From Candidatus Gaiellasilicea maunaloa (GTDB lineage: Bacteria > Actinomycetota > Thermoleophilia > Gaiellales > Gaiellaceae), in assembly GCA_024330215.1 (NCBI GenBank), contig JANDLU010000018.1, forward strand, positions 1 to 50,060: a stretch of 50,060 nt of DNA. Reading direction: 5' to 3'. The notes under the pieces were generated by a model. It was not told where the DNA came from, searched no databases, and was given only the letters and a program-made list of their open reading frames with translations. Shown here piece after piece: positions 29,947 through 38,032 of the stretch (its first letter is position 1; each line of letters opens with the position of its first letter). A program made the translations under genes and the position numbers.

Positions 29947-30007
29947 CCGTGATCCCCCTTCCGTTACGTGTGACGTACCTCGGTGATTCAGTACGTCGAC
30001 CTGCCGA

Positions 30008-30023
30008 GGACGGTTTGCCGTCC
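30008..30023 (-). terminator. Hairpin after the thioredoxin-like gene
   Basis: GGACGG-TTTG-CCGTCC, a 6-bp stem with a tetraloop, 16 bp downstream of the minus-strand gene's stop. Confidence 0.4.
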
Positions 30024-30039
30024 GCGGTCCACGTCGAGC

Positions 30040-30354
30040 CTACGCGAGCGCGAGCTCCGTCGGCTGGGCCTGGTCGTCGAGATGCGGTTCGAGCATCGTC
30101 TCGATTCGCGGTGCGCTCGTCCGGCCTTCGATCCGCGCGACGGCGTGCTTGTCCTTGACGAGGACCAGTGTGGGTACGATCTCGACCTTGAAGCGCTCTG
30201 CGAGCTCCGGGCTCGCGTCGATGTCCACGCGGCGGATCCGCAGGCGGGAGCGTTCCTTCCGCGCGAGATGGGCGAGCAGGCTCTCCATTCTGCGAGCGGG
30301 GCCCGAACGTTCGGACCAGAAGAACACGAGCAGGGGGCGAACGTCCTCGGTCAA
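30040..30354 (-). CDS. Thioredoxin-fold protein lacking both catalytic cysteines
   Basis: 104 residues with the thioredoxin order: strand LLVFFW, active-site loop, helix, strand RIRRVDIDASPELAERFKVEIVPTLVLVKD with the cis-Pro motif VPTL, and the C-terminal helix. The loop reads WSERSGPARRM where thioredoxin has WCGPC: Ser replaces the first Cys and Ala the second, so no disulfide exchange is possible. It may be a binding or chaperone module. TTG start behind a GGAGGAGAGAG RBS. Neighbours give no clue to a partner. Confidence 0.75.
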   Translation of the reverse strand: MTEDVRPLLVFFWSERSGPARRMESLLAHLARKERSRLRIRRVDIDASPELAERFKVEIVPTLVLVKDKHAVARIEGRTSAPRIETMLEPHLDDQAQPTELALA

Positions 30355-30501
30355 TTCTCTCTCCTCCTGGCGATGCGACGCACAGCGGGGTCAGGTGTTG
30401 TATGTCCAGCAAACGCTCGACCGAAACTCTCGCGCCCCGGCCGGCCGGCTCCCGGCCGCGCACTCTCAGCCACGGGGCAGGAACGCGATCCGCCGCCCAT
30501 C
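30355..30501. other. Divergent intergenic region without a gene
   Basis: 147 bp between the thioredoxin-like gene and the -10 box of the next plus-strand gene. Contains GC-rich inverted runs (CCGGCCGGCCGG near 30440) but no coding signal and no member of the palindrome family. Confidence 0.4.
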
Positions 30502-30507
30502 TAAACT
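30502..30507 (+). promoter_or_regulatory. TANNNT -10 box of the membrane-protein gene (leaderless)
   Basis: TAAACT, 7 nt before ATG 30515. Confidence 0.5.
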
Positions 30508-30514
30508 GAGCACG

Positions 30515-30934
30515 ATGGGAGACTGGTACTCGATCGGGATCGCGCTCGGCGTCGGGGTCGCGCTCGGTGCGCTCTTCGCGGGGTTGCTCTCGGCGACGGC
30601 GCTCGGCCGGCTTGCCGCCGTCCTGCTCGCCGGAGTCGCGGGAGCGCTTGCGGGGCTCGCGATCGACGACACCGCGGAGATCGTCGCGGGTGCGCTCGCC
30701 GGGCTCGCAGGGGGAGCTGCGGCCGTCGTCGTCGTTGCCGGTGCGCTTCGGCGGGGCGGCACCCGCGCGGGACTCGCGCTGATCGTCGCCGGGGCCGCGA
30801 TCGTGCTCGCCGCGTTGGCCTTCGTCCCCGTCGTCGGCTATCTCGAGGCGGTCGCGCTGCCGGCGCTCGCCGCCAGGCTTCGCCGGACCCAGGCCGATCG
30901 GTACGCCGGCCTTCGCTCGCTTGCAAGAGACTAA
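30515..30934 (+). CDS. Small multi-pass membrane protein, unknown function
   Basis: 139 residues, no family recognised. At least four hydrophobic stretches rich in Ala/Gly/Val (GIALGVGVALGALFAGLLSA, LAAVLLAGVAGALAGLAI, GALAGLAGGAAAVVVVAGAL and LIVAGAAIVLAALAFVPVVGYLEAVALPA), then a basic cytoplasmic tail. A charged DDTAEI pair sits between segments two and three. ATG 30515 is set by the upstream -10 box; the longer open frame to 30149 is antisense to the thioredoxin-like gene. Directly followed by the phosphodiesterase gene. Confidence 0.65.
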   Translation: MGDWYSIGIALGVGVALGALFAGLLSATALGRLAAVLLAGVAGALAGLAIDDTAEIVAGALAGLAGGAAAVVVVAGALRRGGTRAGLALIVAGAAIVLAALAFVPVVGYLEAVALPALAARLRRTQADRYAGLRSLARD

Positions 30935-30935
30935 G

Positions 30936-32291
30936 GTGGCCCGGCCGACCGGACGAGCCACCAAGCTGATCCTGATCGTGATCGACGGGCTGACGCCGTC
31001 GATGTTCGAGCAGGTCGTCGGTGACGGCTCGGCGCCCGCGCTCGCCCTGCTCGCCTCGCACGGCACCTATCGGCGGGCGATCTCGACCTTCCCCTCGCTG
31101 ACGCCGGTCTGCCTCTCGGCGCTGGCGACCGGCGCCCACCCGGACGTCCACGAGATCCCGCACCTCGTCTGGTATCACCGCGGTGAGGAGCGGCTCGTCG
31201 AGTACGGCTCCTCGTTCGGCGCGGTGCGTGCTGCCGGGACGCGGCGCTCGCTCCAGGACACGGTTTACGAGCTGAACGCGAGTCACCTCGGCAAGCGTGC
31301 GGTAACGGTGTACGAGGCACTCGAGGACGCCGGGCTCACCGCCGCCGCGGTCAACATCACCTGCTACCGCGGACGGACGCCGCACCTGCCGACGCTGCCG
31401 ATCCTGACGCGGCCGGCCTACGGGCCGAAGCGCTTCTTCTTCTACAACCTCTTCGAGTCCGACGCGACCGGGGCGCCGCTCTCGGTGCGCAACCGGCCGG
31501 CCGGGACGATCGACGCCTACGCCGGTGCGGTCGCCCGCTGGCTCGTGACGCGGGACGGCTTCGACCTCCTCGTCTACTACCTCTCCGACTACGACTACGC
31601 CTCCCACGTGCAGGGGCCGGACGCGGCGCACGAGACGCTCGGCCGCTGCGACGAGGCGGTCGCGTCTCTGATCGCTGCAGCGGGCGGCGAGGAGGAGTTC
31701 CTCGAGCGCTACGCAGTCGTGCTCTGCGCGGATCACGGACAGACCTCCGTGAGCGAGGTCGCCCGGCTCGCGGACGTCTATCCCGAGCTGCTCGTGACCG
31801 CGTCGAACCGCGCCGGGATGATCTACGCCCCCCTCCATTCGATGTGCGAGCTGCGGCCGCTGGCGGAACGCCTCGATGGCCACGCATCGGTCGACGTCGT
31901 GCTCTACCGCGAGGACGGCGAGGCGATCGCGCGGCGGGAGGGCGAGGAGCTTCGATTCGCTCGAGAGGGCGACCGATATGCGACGAGCGGCGACGCGAGC
32001 ATCCTCGACCACCCGAATGGGCTCGAACGGGCCTGGGCGGCGCTCGCGAATCCAAACGCGGGCGAGCTGCTCGTCTCCGCCGCGCCGGGCTGGGAGTTCG
32101 CCGACCTCGCCGGCCGCCACCACTCGGGCGGCGGCTCGCACGGCTCGCTCGTCATGGGCGACTCCGAGGTGCCGATGCTGACCGTCGGCCTCGACCTTCG
32201 GGAGGACGCCGAGCCGCGTTCGATCACGGATGTGATGCCGCTCGCCCTCGAGCACTTCGGCGTCCCGCTGCCGTCGTACGTCCGACGATGA
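30936..32291 (+). CDS. Alkaline-phosphatase-superfamily phosphodiesterase/nucleotide pyrophosphatase
   Basis: About 451 residues. Metal motifs of the PDE/NPP type: LILIVIDGLTPSMFE (first Asp), the nucleophile Thr region FPSLTPVCLSALATG, DYDYASHVQGP (Asp/His pair), VVLCADHGQTSV and the late GSHGSLV His. Hydrolyses phosphate diesters or pyrophosphates; substrate unknown. GTG 30936 is one base after the upstream stop; TTG 30921, overlapping the previous gene, is an alternative adding five residues. No signal peptide is seen, so it is probably cytoplasmic. The stop overlaps pcm (ATGA). Confidence 0.85.
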   Translation: MARPTGRATKLILIVIDGLTPSMFEQVVGDGSAPALALLASHGTYRRAISTFPSLTPVCLSALATGAHPDVHEIPHLVWYHRGEERLVEYGSSFGAVRAAGTRRSLQDTVYELNASHLGKRAVTVYEALEDAGLTAAAVNITCYRGRTPHLPTLPILTRPAYGPKRFFFYNLFESDATGAPLSVRNRPAGTIDAYAGAVARWLVTRDGFDLLVYYLSDYDYASHVQGPDAAHETLGRCDEAVASLIAAAGGEEEFLERYAVVLCADHGQTSVSEVARLADVYPELLVTASNRAGMIYAPLHSMCELRPLAERLDGHASVDVVLYREDGEAIARREGEELRFAREGDRYATSGDASILDHPNGLERAWAALANPNAGELLVSAAPGWEFADLAGRHHSGGGSHGSLVMGDSEVPMLTVGLDLREDAEPRSITDVMPLALEHFGVPLPSYVRR

Positions 32292-32956
32292 CGAGGGCCG
32301 AGCTCGTCGAGACTCTCCGGAGCCGCGGCGTCCGCGACGAGCGCGTGCTCGCTGCGATCGGCCGGGTGCCGCGCGAGCGGTTTGTTCCGACAGGGCTACG
32401 CAAGCGCGCCTACGACGACGCAGCGCTCGCGATCGGCCACGGCGCCACGATCTCGCAGCCGCTCATGGTCGCCGCGATCTGTGCGCTGCTCGGGCTCGAG
32501 GGCGGCGAGCGCGTGCTCGACGTGGGCACCGGCTCGGGCTATCAGGCCGCCGTCCTCGCCGAGCTCGCCGCCGAGATCGTGACCATCGAGCGGATCCCCG
32601 AGCTCGCGGCGAGCGCGCAGGCCGCGCTCGCCGAAGCCGGGTACGACGGCGTCGAAGTGCGGATCGGCGACGGCACGCTCGGAGCGCGAGATCGCGGCCC
32701 ATTCGATGCGATCGCCGTCGCCGCGGCAGCACCGGAGCCGCCTCCCGCGCTCGTCGAGCAGCTCGCCCCCGGCGGCCGCCTCGTCGTCCCGGTCGGAGGT
32801 CGTCGCGGCCAGCGGCTCGCGATCGTCCGGCGCATCGGCGCCGAGCTCCGGACGGAGCGCTCCGTCGCCTGCCGTTTCGTGCCGCTCGTCGGCCGGGGAG
32901 GGTTCGCCGAGGAAGAGGAATGGGATATCGCTTTCGATGGGGAATCGTCCCGCTGA
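32288..32956 (+). CDS. pcm: Protein-L-isoaspartate O-methyltransferase
   Basis: Repairs isoaspartyl residues in aged proteins using SAM. 222 residues: RVPRERFVP, the substrate-binding loop AIGHGATISQPLMVA, the SAM motif VLDVGTGSGYQAAVLAELA, the acidic residue in VTIERIPELA and LAPGGRLVVPVGG. Usual length for the family. ATG 32288 overlaps the phosphodiesterase stop (ATGA); the frame is open upstream to 31844, but that is inside the previous gene. Confidence 0.95.
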   Translation: MTRAELVETLRSRGVRDERVLAAIGRVPRERFVPTGLRKRAYDDAALAIGHGATISQPLMVAAICALLGLEGGERVLDVGTGSGYQAAVLAELAAEIVTIERIPELAASAQAALAEAGYDGVEVRIGDGTLGARDRGPFDAIAVAAAAPEPPPALVEQLAPGGRLVVPVGGRRGQRLAIVRRIGAELRTERSVACRFVPLVGRGGFAEEEEWDIAFDGESSR

Positions 32957-32984
32957 AAGGGGCTGCTAGGCTCGCCCGCGTCCT

Positions 32985-33431
32985 ATGGAGCGCTCTATAG
33001 ACGTCCGTCCTCCGGGCGCGCTCGCCCGCACGCGGGGAGCGCTGGGCCGCCGGCACAACTGGTTCCAGCTCGCGAGGTTCTGCGTCGTCGGCGCGAGCGG
33101 CTACGCCGTCAACCTCGCCGTTTTCACGCTGCTCGTCCACGCGCTCGGCCTCCACTATCTGGCCGCTGCGACCTGCTCGTTCCTCGTCGCGGTGACGAAC
33201 AACTACACCTGGAACCGGCTCTGGACGTTCAGGGGCCAGCGCGGTCACGTCGCCTACCAGGGCCTGCGCTTCCTCGTCGTCTCGACCTGTGCGCTCGCGG
33301 CCAACCTGCTGATCCTGCACGTGCTCGTCCAGCTCGGGCTCGGCGAGGTGCTGGCGCAGGCTGTCGCGATCGTGCTCGTGACGCCGCTCAACTTCGTCGG
33401 GAACAAGGTCTGGTCGTTCAGAGAACGCTGA
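32985..33431 (+). CDS. GtrA-family membrane protein
   Basis: 148 residues with four transmembrane segments: FCVVGASGYAVNLAVFTLLV, YLAAATCSFLVAVTNNYTWNRLWTF, the FLVVSTCALAANLLILHVLV segment and IVLVTPLNFVGNKVWSF. The NYTWNRLWTF and NFVGNKVWSF ends are the conserved GtrA motifs. Members are thought to flip or help transfer polyprenol-linked sugars. It is followed by two glycosyltransferase-like membrane proteins, which fits a cell-surface glycan role. ATG start 28 bp after pcm. Confidence 0.9.
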   Translation: MERSIDVRPPGALARTRGALGRRHNWFQLARFCVVGASGYAVNLAVFTLLVHALGLHYLAAATCSFLVAVTNNYTWNRLWTFRGQRGHVAYQGLRFLVVSTCALAANLLILHVLVQLGLGEVLAQAVAIVLVTPLNFVGNKVWSFRER

Positions 33432-33448
33432 TCGCCGCACTCGTCGCG

Positions 33449-35158
33449 GTGCTGCTGCTGGCCGCGCCCGCCCACGCCTCGGCGTCTACCACGCCCGTCT
33501 ACGACGAGCAGGGACGGCTCGTCGAGACGACCTTCGCGCCCGAGAACGGAGCTGCGCGCCTGACCGAGCAGCAGGCCCTCAACCGCTTCCTCCGCGAGGG
33601 CAAGGTGGCCGACTGGCTCGAGCGCTACCCGCCGAAGCCGACCACGGACGCCGACTACGACCCGGCGACCGGGGAATGGGAGCTCAAGGTCTGGTCGGGC
33701 GAGGCGGGCCAGATCGCGCTCGGCACGGTCGACGACCGAACCGGATCGGTGCGGGAAGCGTGGACGGGTCCGCAGGTGGCGTGGACGATGGCTCGGGGCG
33801 GAGCGGGAGCATTCGGAGGCAAGACGATCAATACGGCCTGGGTTTGGCTCGTCTTCTGCGGTGCCTTCCTGCTCGGGCTCGCCGACCTGCGGCGGCTGCG
33901 CTCGATCCGCAATCTCGACCTGCTCGTGCTGCTCTCGTTCACTGTCTCCCTGCGGCTCTTCAACGAGGGCGAGATCTTCTGGAGCGTGCCGCTCGCCTAC
34001 CCGCCGCTCGTCTACCTGCTGGGGCGCTGTCTCTGGATCGCGCGGGCCGACCGGCCGCCTCGCGCCTCGCGGCCGGTCTGGCCGGTGTGGGTGCTCGCGG
34101 CCGCCGCCGTCTTCCTCGCCGGGTTCCGGGTCGGCCTCAACATCGAGGCGCCGCGGAGCACGATCGACGTCGGTTTCGCAGGGGTGATCGGCGGTCAGCG
34201 GATCGCGAACGGCCAGGTCCCCTACGGGCACATGCCCGAGCAGGGCGAGCTGAAGGAATGCGGGCCGGCCGACGCGAGCGGCGAGGTGCGCGAGCGGATC
34301 CAGACGAACGGGCGCTGCGAGGCCTCGAACGCGCGCGGCGACACCTATGGGCCGGTCTCCTATCTCGCCTACGTGCCCGGGTATCTCGTCTTCGGCTGGA
34401 CGGGCAAGTGGGACGAGCTCTGGGCGGCGCACGCGACCTCGCTGCTCTTCGACGGGCTCTGCCTCGTCGGGCTCGCGCTCGTTGGGCGCCGGTTCGGCGG
34501 CAGCCGCCTCGGAGCGACGCTCGCGTTCGCCTGGGCCGCGTACCCCTTCACCCTCTACGTCTCCAACTCGAACACGAACGACGCGATCATGCCGGCGTTC
34601 TTGATCCTCGGCTTCTGGCTCGCTTCCTCGGCGTGGGCGCGCGGGGCTGGGGTCGCGCTCGCGGGCTGGACGAAGTTCGCAGCGCTCCTGCTCGCTCCGC
34701 TCTGGCTCGCCTATCCCGACGCGATCGGCTGGCCGCTGCGCCTCCGCCGAGGCGCCTGGAAGTGGGCCGCGGGCTTCGCGGCCGCCACGATCGTCGCGTT
34801 CAGCATCCTCCTGCTCGAGCCCGATCCGCTCCAGGCGGCGCGCGTCTTCGGCGAGCGCACCTTCGGCTTCCAGCTCGATCGGGAGTCGCCGTTCTCCCTC
34901 TGGGGCTGGGGGCAGTACCACGCCGCCGGGATCCCGAATCTCCACCTGATCCAGCAGGCGCTCGAGGTGCTGCTCGTCGCGGGCGCCCTCGCGCTCGCCT
35001 TCGTTCCCCGCCGGCGCTCGCCGCTCCAGCTCGCGGCGCTCACGGCGGCGGTGCTGATCGGCTTCGAGCTCGTCCTGACGCACTGGTTCTACCTCTACAT
35101 TCCCTGGTTCTTCCCCTTCGTGGCCTTCGCCGTCCTGAGTGCTTCCCGCCGTGAATAG
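33449..35158 (+). CDS. Large multi-pass membrane protein, GT87/GT-C-like
   Basis: 569 residues. N-terminal hydrophobic stretch with an AHA-SAS cleavage-like site, a ~110-residue extracytoplasmic segment (YPPKPTTDADYDPATGEWELKVWSG, reminiscent of PepSY-like strands), then ~10 membrane segments. A large luminal loop carries Cys residues (KECGPADASGE, NGRCEAS) and the GDTYGPVSYLAYVPGY motif; later loops have SNSNTNDAIMPAF. Overall form resembles polyprenol-phosphate-sugar-dependent (GT-C) transferases. GTG 33449 is 17 bp after gtrA; CTG 33428 overlapping its stop would give a longer signal sequence. Confidence 0.7.
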   Translation: MLLLAAPAHASASTTPVYDEQGRLVETTFAPENGAARLTEQQALNRFLREGKVADWLERYPPKPTTDADYDPATGEWELKVWSGEAGQIALGTVDDRTGSVREAWTGPQVAWTMARGGAGAFGGKTINTAWVWLVFCGAFLLGLADLRRLRSIRNLDLLVLLSFTVSLRLFNEGEIFWSVPLAYPPLVYLLGRCLWIARADRPPRASRPVWPVWVLAAAAVFLAGFRVGLNIEAPRSTIDVGFAGVIGGQRIANGQVPYGHMPEQGELKECGPADASGEVRERIQTNGRCEASNARGDTYGPVSYLAYVPGYLVFGWTGKWDELWAAHATSLLFDGLCLVGLALVGRRFGGSRLGATLAFAWAAYPFTLYVSNSNTNDAIMPAFLILGFWLASSAWARGAGVALAGWTKFAALLLAPLWLAYPDAIGWPLRLRRGAWKWAAGFAAATIVAFSILLLEPDPLQAARVFGERTFGFQLDRESPFSLWGWGQYHAAGIPNLHLIQQALEVLLVAGALALAFVPRRRSPLQLAALTAAVLIGFELVLTHWFYLYIPWFFPFVAFAVLSASRRE

Positions 35159-36407
35159 GGTCGTGATTGGCCGGCGAGAACCGAGCAGGCCTACAACCGT
35201 GGTCGCGTCGAGCCGGTTCACTGGCCTCGTCGCGGTCGCGGCCGCCCTGCTCTTCCTGGGCGCGTTCGGCGCGCTGCACGGCGGCTGGTACGACGACGAG
35301 GAGATCGTCGACATCCCGGTCTACGAGACCTACGGCAACGCGATCGAGAGCGGCAAGCTTCCGTATCGCGACTTCCGGCTCGAGTATCCGCCGGCGGCGC
35401 TCCCGGTCTTCGCGCTGCCGGCGCTGGTGAGCCAGCGCGGCGACCAGGCCGAGTTCCGACGGGCCTTCGAGTGGACGATGGCAGCCTGCGGGGTGCTCGC
35501 GCTCCTCGCTGCGGGACTCGTACTCGCTGCGCTCGAAGCCTCGCGTGGACGGGTCGTCGCCGCACTGGCCGCGATCGCGCTCTTTCCACTCCTGCTCGGC
35601 TCGGTCGTCCTCACCCGCTTCGACCTCTGGCCGATCGCGCTCGTGCTCGCCGCGCTCGCCGCGCTCCTTCACGAACGGCACCGACTCGGCTTCGGAGTGC
35701 TCGGAGTCGCCGTTGCCGCCAAGCTCTTTCCGGTGGTGCTCGTGCCGCTCGCCCTCTCGCTCGTCTGGCACCGGCGCGGTCGGCGGGAGGCGCTCGTCTG
35801 CCTCGTCGTCCTCGTCGGCGTGGTCGCCCTCGCGTTCTTGCCCTTCGTCGCCCTCGGCCCCGATGGAGTCGGGTACAGCCTCGGCCGCCAGCTCGCCCGG
35901 CCGCTCCAGATCGAGAGCCTCGGCGCGGCCTTCCTGCTCACCGGCCACCACCTTTTCGGGCTGCAGCTCGAGATGCGCTCGAGCCACGGCTCGCAGAACC
36001 TCGTCGGCGCCGGATCGGTCGTCATCGCTACTCTGCTCACCGCGGCGCAGCTCGGCACGCTCGCCTGGATCTGGCTCCGGCGCCCGCACACCGGCGCGGA
36101 GCTCGTTCGCTGGAGCGCCGCCGCGCTCGTCGCCTTCGTCGCGCTCGGCAAGGTCCTCTCGCCGCAGTTCCTGATCTGGTTGGCGCCGCTCGTGCCGCTC
36201 GTGGCCGGGCGTCGCGGCCTGCGCGCCGCCGGGCTGCTCACGGTCGCGCTCGTCTTGACGCAACTCTGGTTCCCGGCGCGCTACTGGGACCTGGCGCTCG
36301 CGTTCGACGGGCTCTCCTCCGCCTTGGTGCTCGCCCGCGACCTCGCGCTCGTGGCCGTGTTCGTCGTGCTCAGCCGATCCGGACCCGCACCGGCTCGATC
36401 GCCGTAG
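35139..36407 (+). CDS. GT87-like (DUF2029) membrane glycosyltransferase
   Basis: 422 residues with ~10 membrane segments. The first luminal loop has YDDEEIVDIPVYETYGNAIESGKLPYRDFRLEYPP, the acidic motif and following EYPP typical of polyprenol-phosphate mannosyltransferases of the GT87/DUF2029 group; TRFDLWPIALV and VAAKLFPVVLVPL are further conserved blocks. Probably transfers a sugar from a lipid carrier outside the membrane. Start GTG 35139 or 35151, both overlapping the previous gene. The 3' end overlaps the convergent ymdB homologue by 38 bp. Confidence 0.78.
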   Translation: MLPAVNRVVIGRREPSRPTTVVASSRFTGLVAVAAALLFLGAFGALHGGWYDDEEIVDIPVYETYGNAIESGKLPYRDFRLEYPPAALPVFALPALVSQRGDQAEFRRAFEWTMAACGVLALLAAGLVLAALEASRGRVVAALAAIALFPLLLGSVVLTRFDLWPIALVLAALAALLHERHRLGFGVLGVAVAAKLFPVVLVPLALSLVWHRRGRREALVCLVVLVGVVALAFLPFVALGPDGVGYSLGRQLARPLQIESLGAAFLLTGHHLFGLQLEMRSSHGSQNLVGAGSVVIATLLTAAQLGTLAWIWLRRPHTGAELVRWSAAALVAFVALGKVLSPQFLIWLAPLVPLVAGRRGLRAAGLLTVALVLTQLWFPARYWDLALAFDGLSSALVLARDLALVAVFVVLSRSGPAPARSP

Positions 36408-37149
36408 CGCGTCCGGACGCATCGCATTCGACGAGCGCTCCCTCGAGCCGGACGTCGCCGTCCGCGACCTCGAAGCGAACGGGCATCCCGGTGCGCATCC
36501 GGTGGATCGCGAGTTCCGCCTTGACGCCGATCACGGAGTCGTGCGGCCCCGTCATCCCGACGTCGGTCATCGCGGCGGTGCCCCCGCGCTGGATCCGCGC
36601 GTCCGCGGTTTGCACGTGAGTGTGCGTGCCGAGCACCGCGGTGACCCGCCCGTCGAGCCAGTGGGCGAGCGCGATCTTCTCGCTCGTCGCCTCGGCATGC
36701 ACGTCCACGATCACGATCTCCGCAGCGCGTTTCGCCTCGTCGACCAGCGGGTCGATCGTCTCGAAGAGATCGTGGGCGACGTTGAGGAAGAGCGAGCCCA
36801 TCACGTTGAGCACAGCCACCGGCGTCCCGTCGGTCGCGTTCGCGACGGCGAGGCCGCGGCCCGGCGCGGCGGCGGCGAAGTTCGCAGGACGGATCACGCG
36901 CTCGGAGCCGCTCAGGTACGGGTTGATCTCGCGCCGGCGCCAGGTGTGGTTGCCGAGTGTGATCACGTCCGCGCCGGCGGCGAGCAGCCGCTCGGCGAGC
37001 TTCGGCGTGATCCCGACGCCGTCGGCGACGTTCTCGCCGTTGACGATGCAGAACGAGGCTCCGAGCTCCTCGAGCAGATCCCGCAGCCGCTCCTCGACCG
37101 CGCGCCGCCCCGGTGCACCGACGACGTCGCCTACGAAGAGGATCCTCAT
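36370..37149 (-). CDS. YmdB-type metallophosphoesterase
   Basis: 259 residues of the TIGR00282/YmdB family. Metal motifs in order: FVGDVVGAPGR, the NGENVADGVGITP block, TLGNHTWRRREI, VDVHAEATSEK and GTHTHVQTADARI. The Bacillus protein hydrolyses 2',3'-cyclic nucleotides and affects biofilm formation and RNA levels. ATG start. It is followed by the M23-like gene in reverse order (that gene lies upstream on the minus strand, 43 bp away). Confidence 0.92.
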   Translation of the reverse strand: MRILFVGDVVGAPGRRAVEERLRDLLEELGASFCIVNGENVADGVGITPKLAERLLAAGADVITLGNHTWRRREINPYLSGSERVIRPANFAAAAPGRGLAVANATDGTPVAVLNVMGSLFLNVAHDLFETIDPLVDEAKRAAEIVIVDVHAEATSEKIALAHWLDGRVTAVLGTHTHVQTADARIQRGGTAAMTDVGMTGPHDSVIGVKAELAIHRMRTGMPVRFEVADGDVRLEGALVECDASGRATAIEPVRVRIG

Positions 37150-37192
37150 CTCGCGTTCCCGGAGCGTTGCCGAGTCGGCCAGGGGCGCGAGG

Positions 37193-37975
37193 TCAGCGGA
37201 GCGACAACGTCGAGGCGGGGCGAACCTCGAGCGACACGTTGTTGCCGGCGTCCTGGGTGTACCGCGCCAGGGCCTGACTCTCCACCTTCGAGAGCTCGAG
37301 CACGACGCCGATCTTCGAGCGTGAGGCGGCGACGGCCGAGCCGACCGTGAGCGACGGATCCGGACGCAGGTGGATCAACGAGACGACGACCGACGGCGCG
37401 GACTGCGGGCGGATGTCGATCCTCGCGCCCTGGACGCGGTTCGAGATCACGTAGTCGCTGATCCCGACGACCGTGCCGTCGACCGGCGCGTAGACGTCGG
37501 TTCCGGGAGCGGCGCCGATGTCGACGGCGGAGGTGCCCGGGCCGCGACTGCCGCTGAGCTGGTACCACACGAGCCGTCCGGCGCGCGGGCCGGCGACACG
37601 TTGCCAGAGCCGAGAGAGCAGGCCCGCGTTGCCCTGATGGCCAATCGGGTCGAGCGAGAGCGCTGAGCCACCGGCACGGTGATAGCCGATGGCGGTGACC
37701 GCGCTCTGGGCGACCGGAAGTTGGAGCCCGAGCGAGTCGGCCGAGGCGACGACCTGCGGCTCTGGGCGCCCGCCCGCGAGGATGTCGGAGGCGATAGGGC
37801 CGGAGGCGAGCTGGATCGAGCCCGAGCCGAACGCCGTCAGGAGCAGGGTCAGCAGGAGAACCGCCGAGACGAGTGCGGTCACGACGATGCGTCCTGCGTG
37901 TCGTTCCGTGTAGCTGCGGGGGCGGCGGCGGCGTGTACGCAGGCGCGCCGCGTCCCGTTGTCGGGCCGAGGCCAT
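37193..37975 (-). CDS. Membrane-anchored M23-like peptidase domain, probably inactive
   Basis: 260 residues: basic cytoplasmic N terminus (RLRTRRRRPRSYTERHAGR), one membrane segment (~30-52), a linker, and a C-terminal LytM-like domain GTDVYAPVDGTVVGISDY with a SLIHLRPDPSLTVGSAV ridge. The usual HxxxD and HxH zinc motifs are missing: the first is TSAVDIGAAPGTD and the last strand reads NNVSLEV where active enzymes have a HLHFE-type motif. Likely a scaffold or regulator of cell-wall hydrolases, as with EnvC-type degenerate M23 domains. ATG 37975 with TATGGT 5 nt upstream. Confidence 0.7.
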   Translation of the reverse strand: MASARQRDAARLRTRRRRPRSYTERHAGRIVVTALVSAVLLLTLLLTAFGSGSIQLASGPIASDILAGGRPEPQVVASADSLGLQLPVAQSAVTAIGYHRAGGSALSLDPIGHQGNAGLLSRLWQRVAGPRAGRLVWYQLSGSRGPGTSAVDIGAAPGTDVYAPVDGTVVGISDYVISNRVQGARIDIRPQSAPSVVVSLIHLRPDPSLTVGSAVAASRSKIGVVLELSKVESQALARYTQDAGNNVSLEVRPASTLSLR

Positions 37976-37980
37976 GGGGC

Positions 37981-37986
37981 ACCATA
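37981..37986 (-). promoter_or_regulatory. TANNNT -10 box of the M23-like gene (leaderless)
   Basis: TATGGT on the minus strand, 5 nt before ATG 37975. Confidence 0.45.
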
Positions 37987-37992
37987 GCCGAG

Positions 37993-38017
37993 CCTGCCGA
38001 AACCTTCCACCGGCAGG
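37993..38017. promoter_or_regulatory. Inverted repeat between divergent M23-like and ABC genes
   Basis: CCTGCCG / CGGCAGG with an 11-nt spacer, placed just upstream of both -10 boxes. It could be an operator for both genes. Confidence 0.4.
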
Positions 38018-38020
38018 GGC

Positions 38021-38026
38021 TACGAT
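38021..38026 (+). promoter_or_regulatory. TANNNT -10 box of the ABC ATPase gene (leaderless)
   Basis: TACGAT, 6 nt before ATG 38033. Confidence 0.5.
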
Positions 38027-38032
38027 CCGTCC

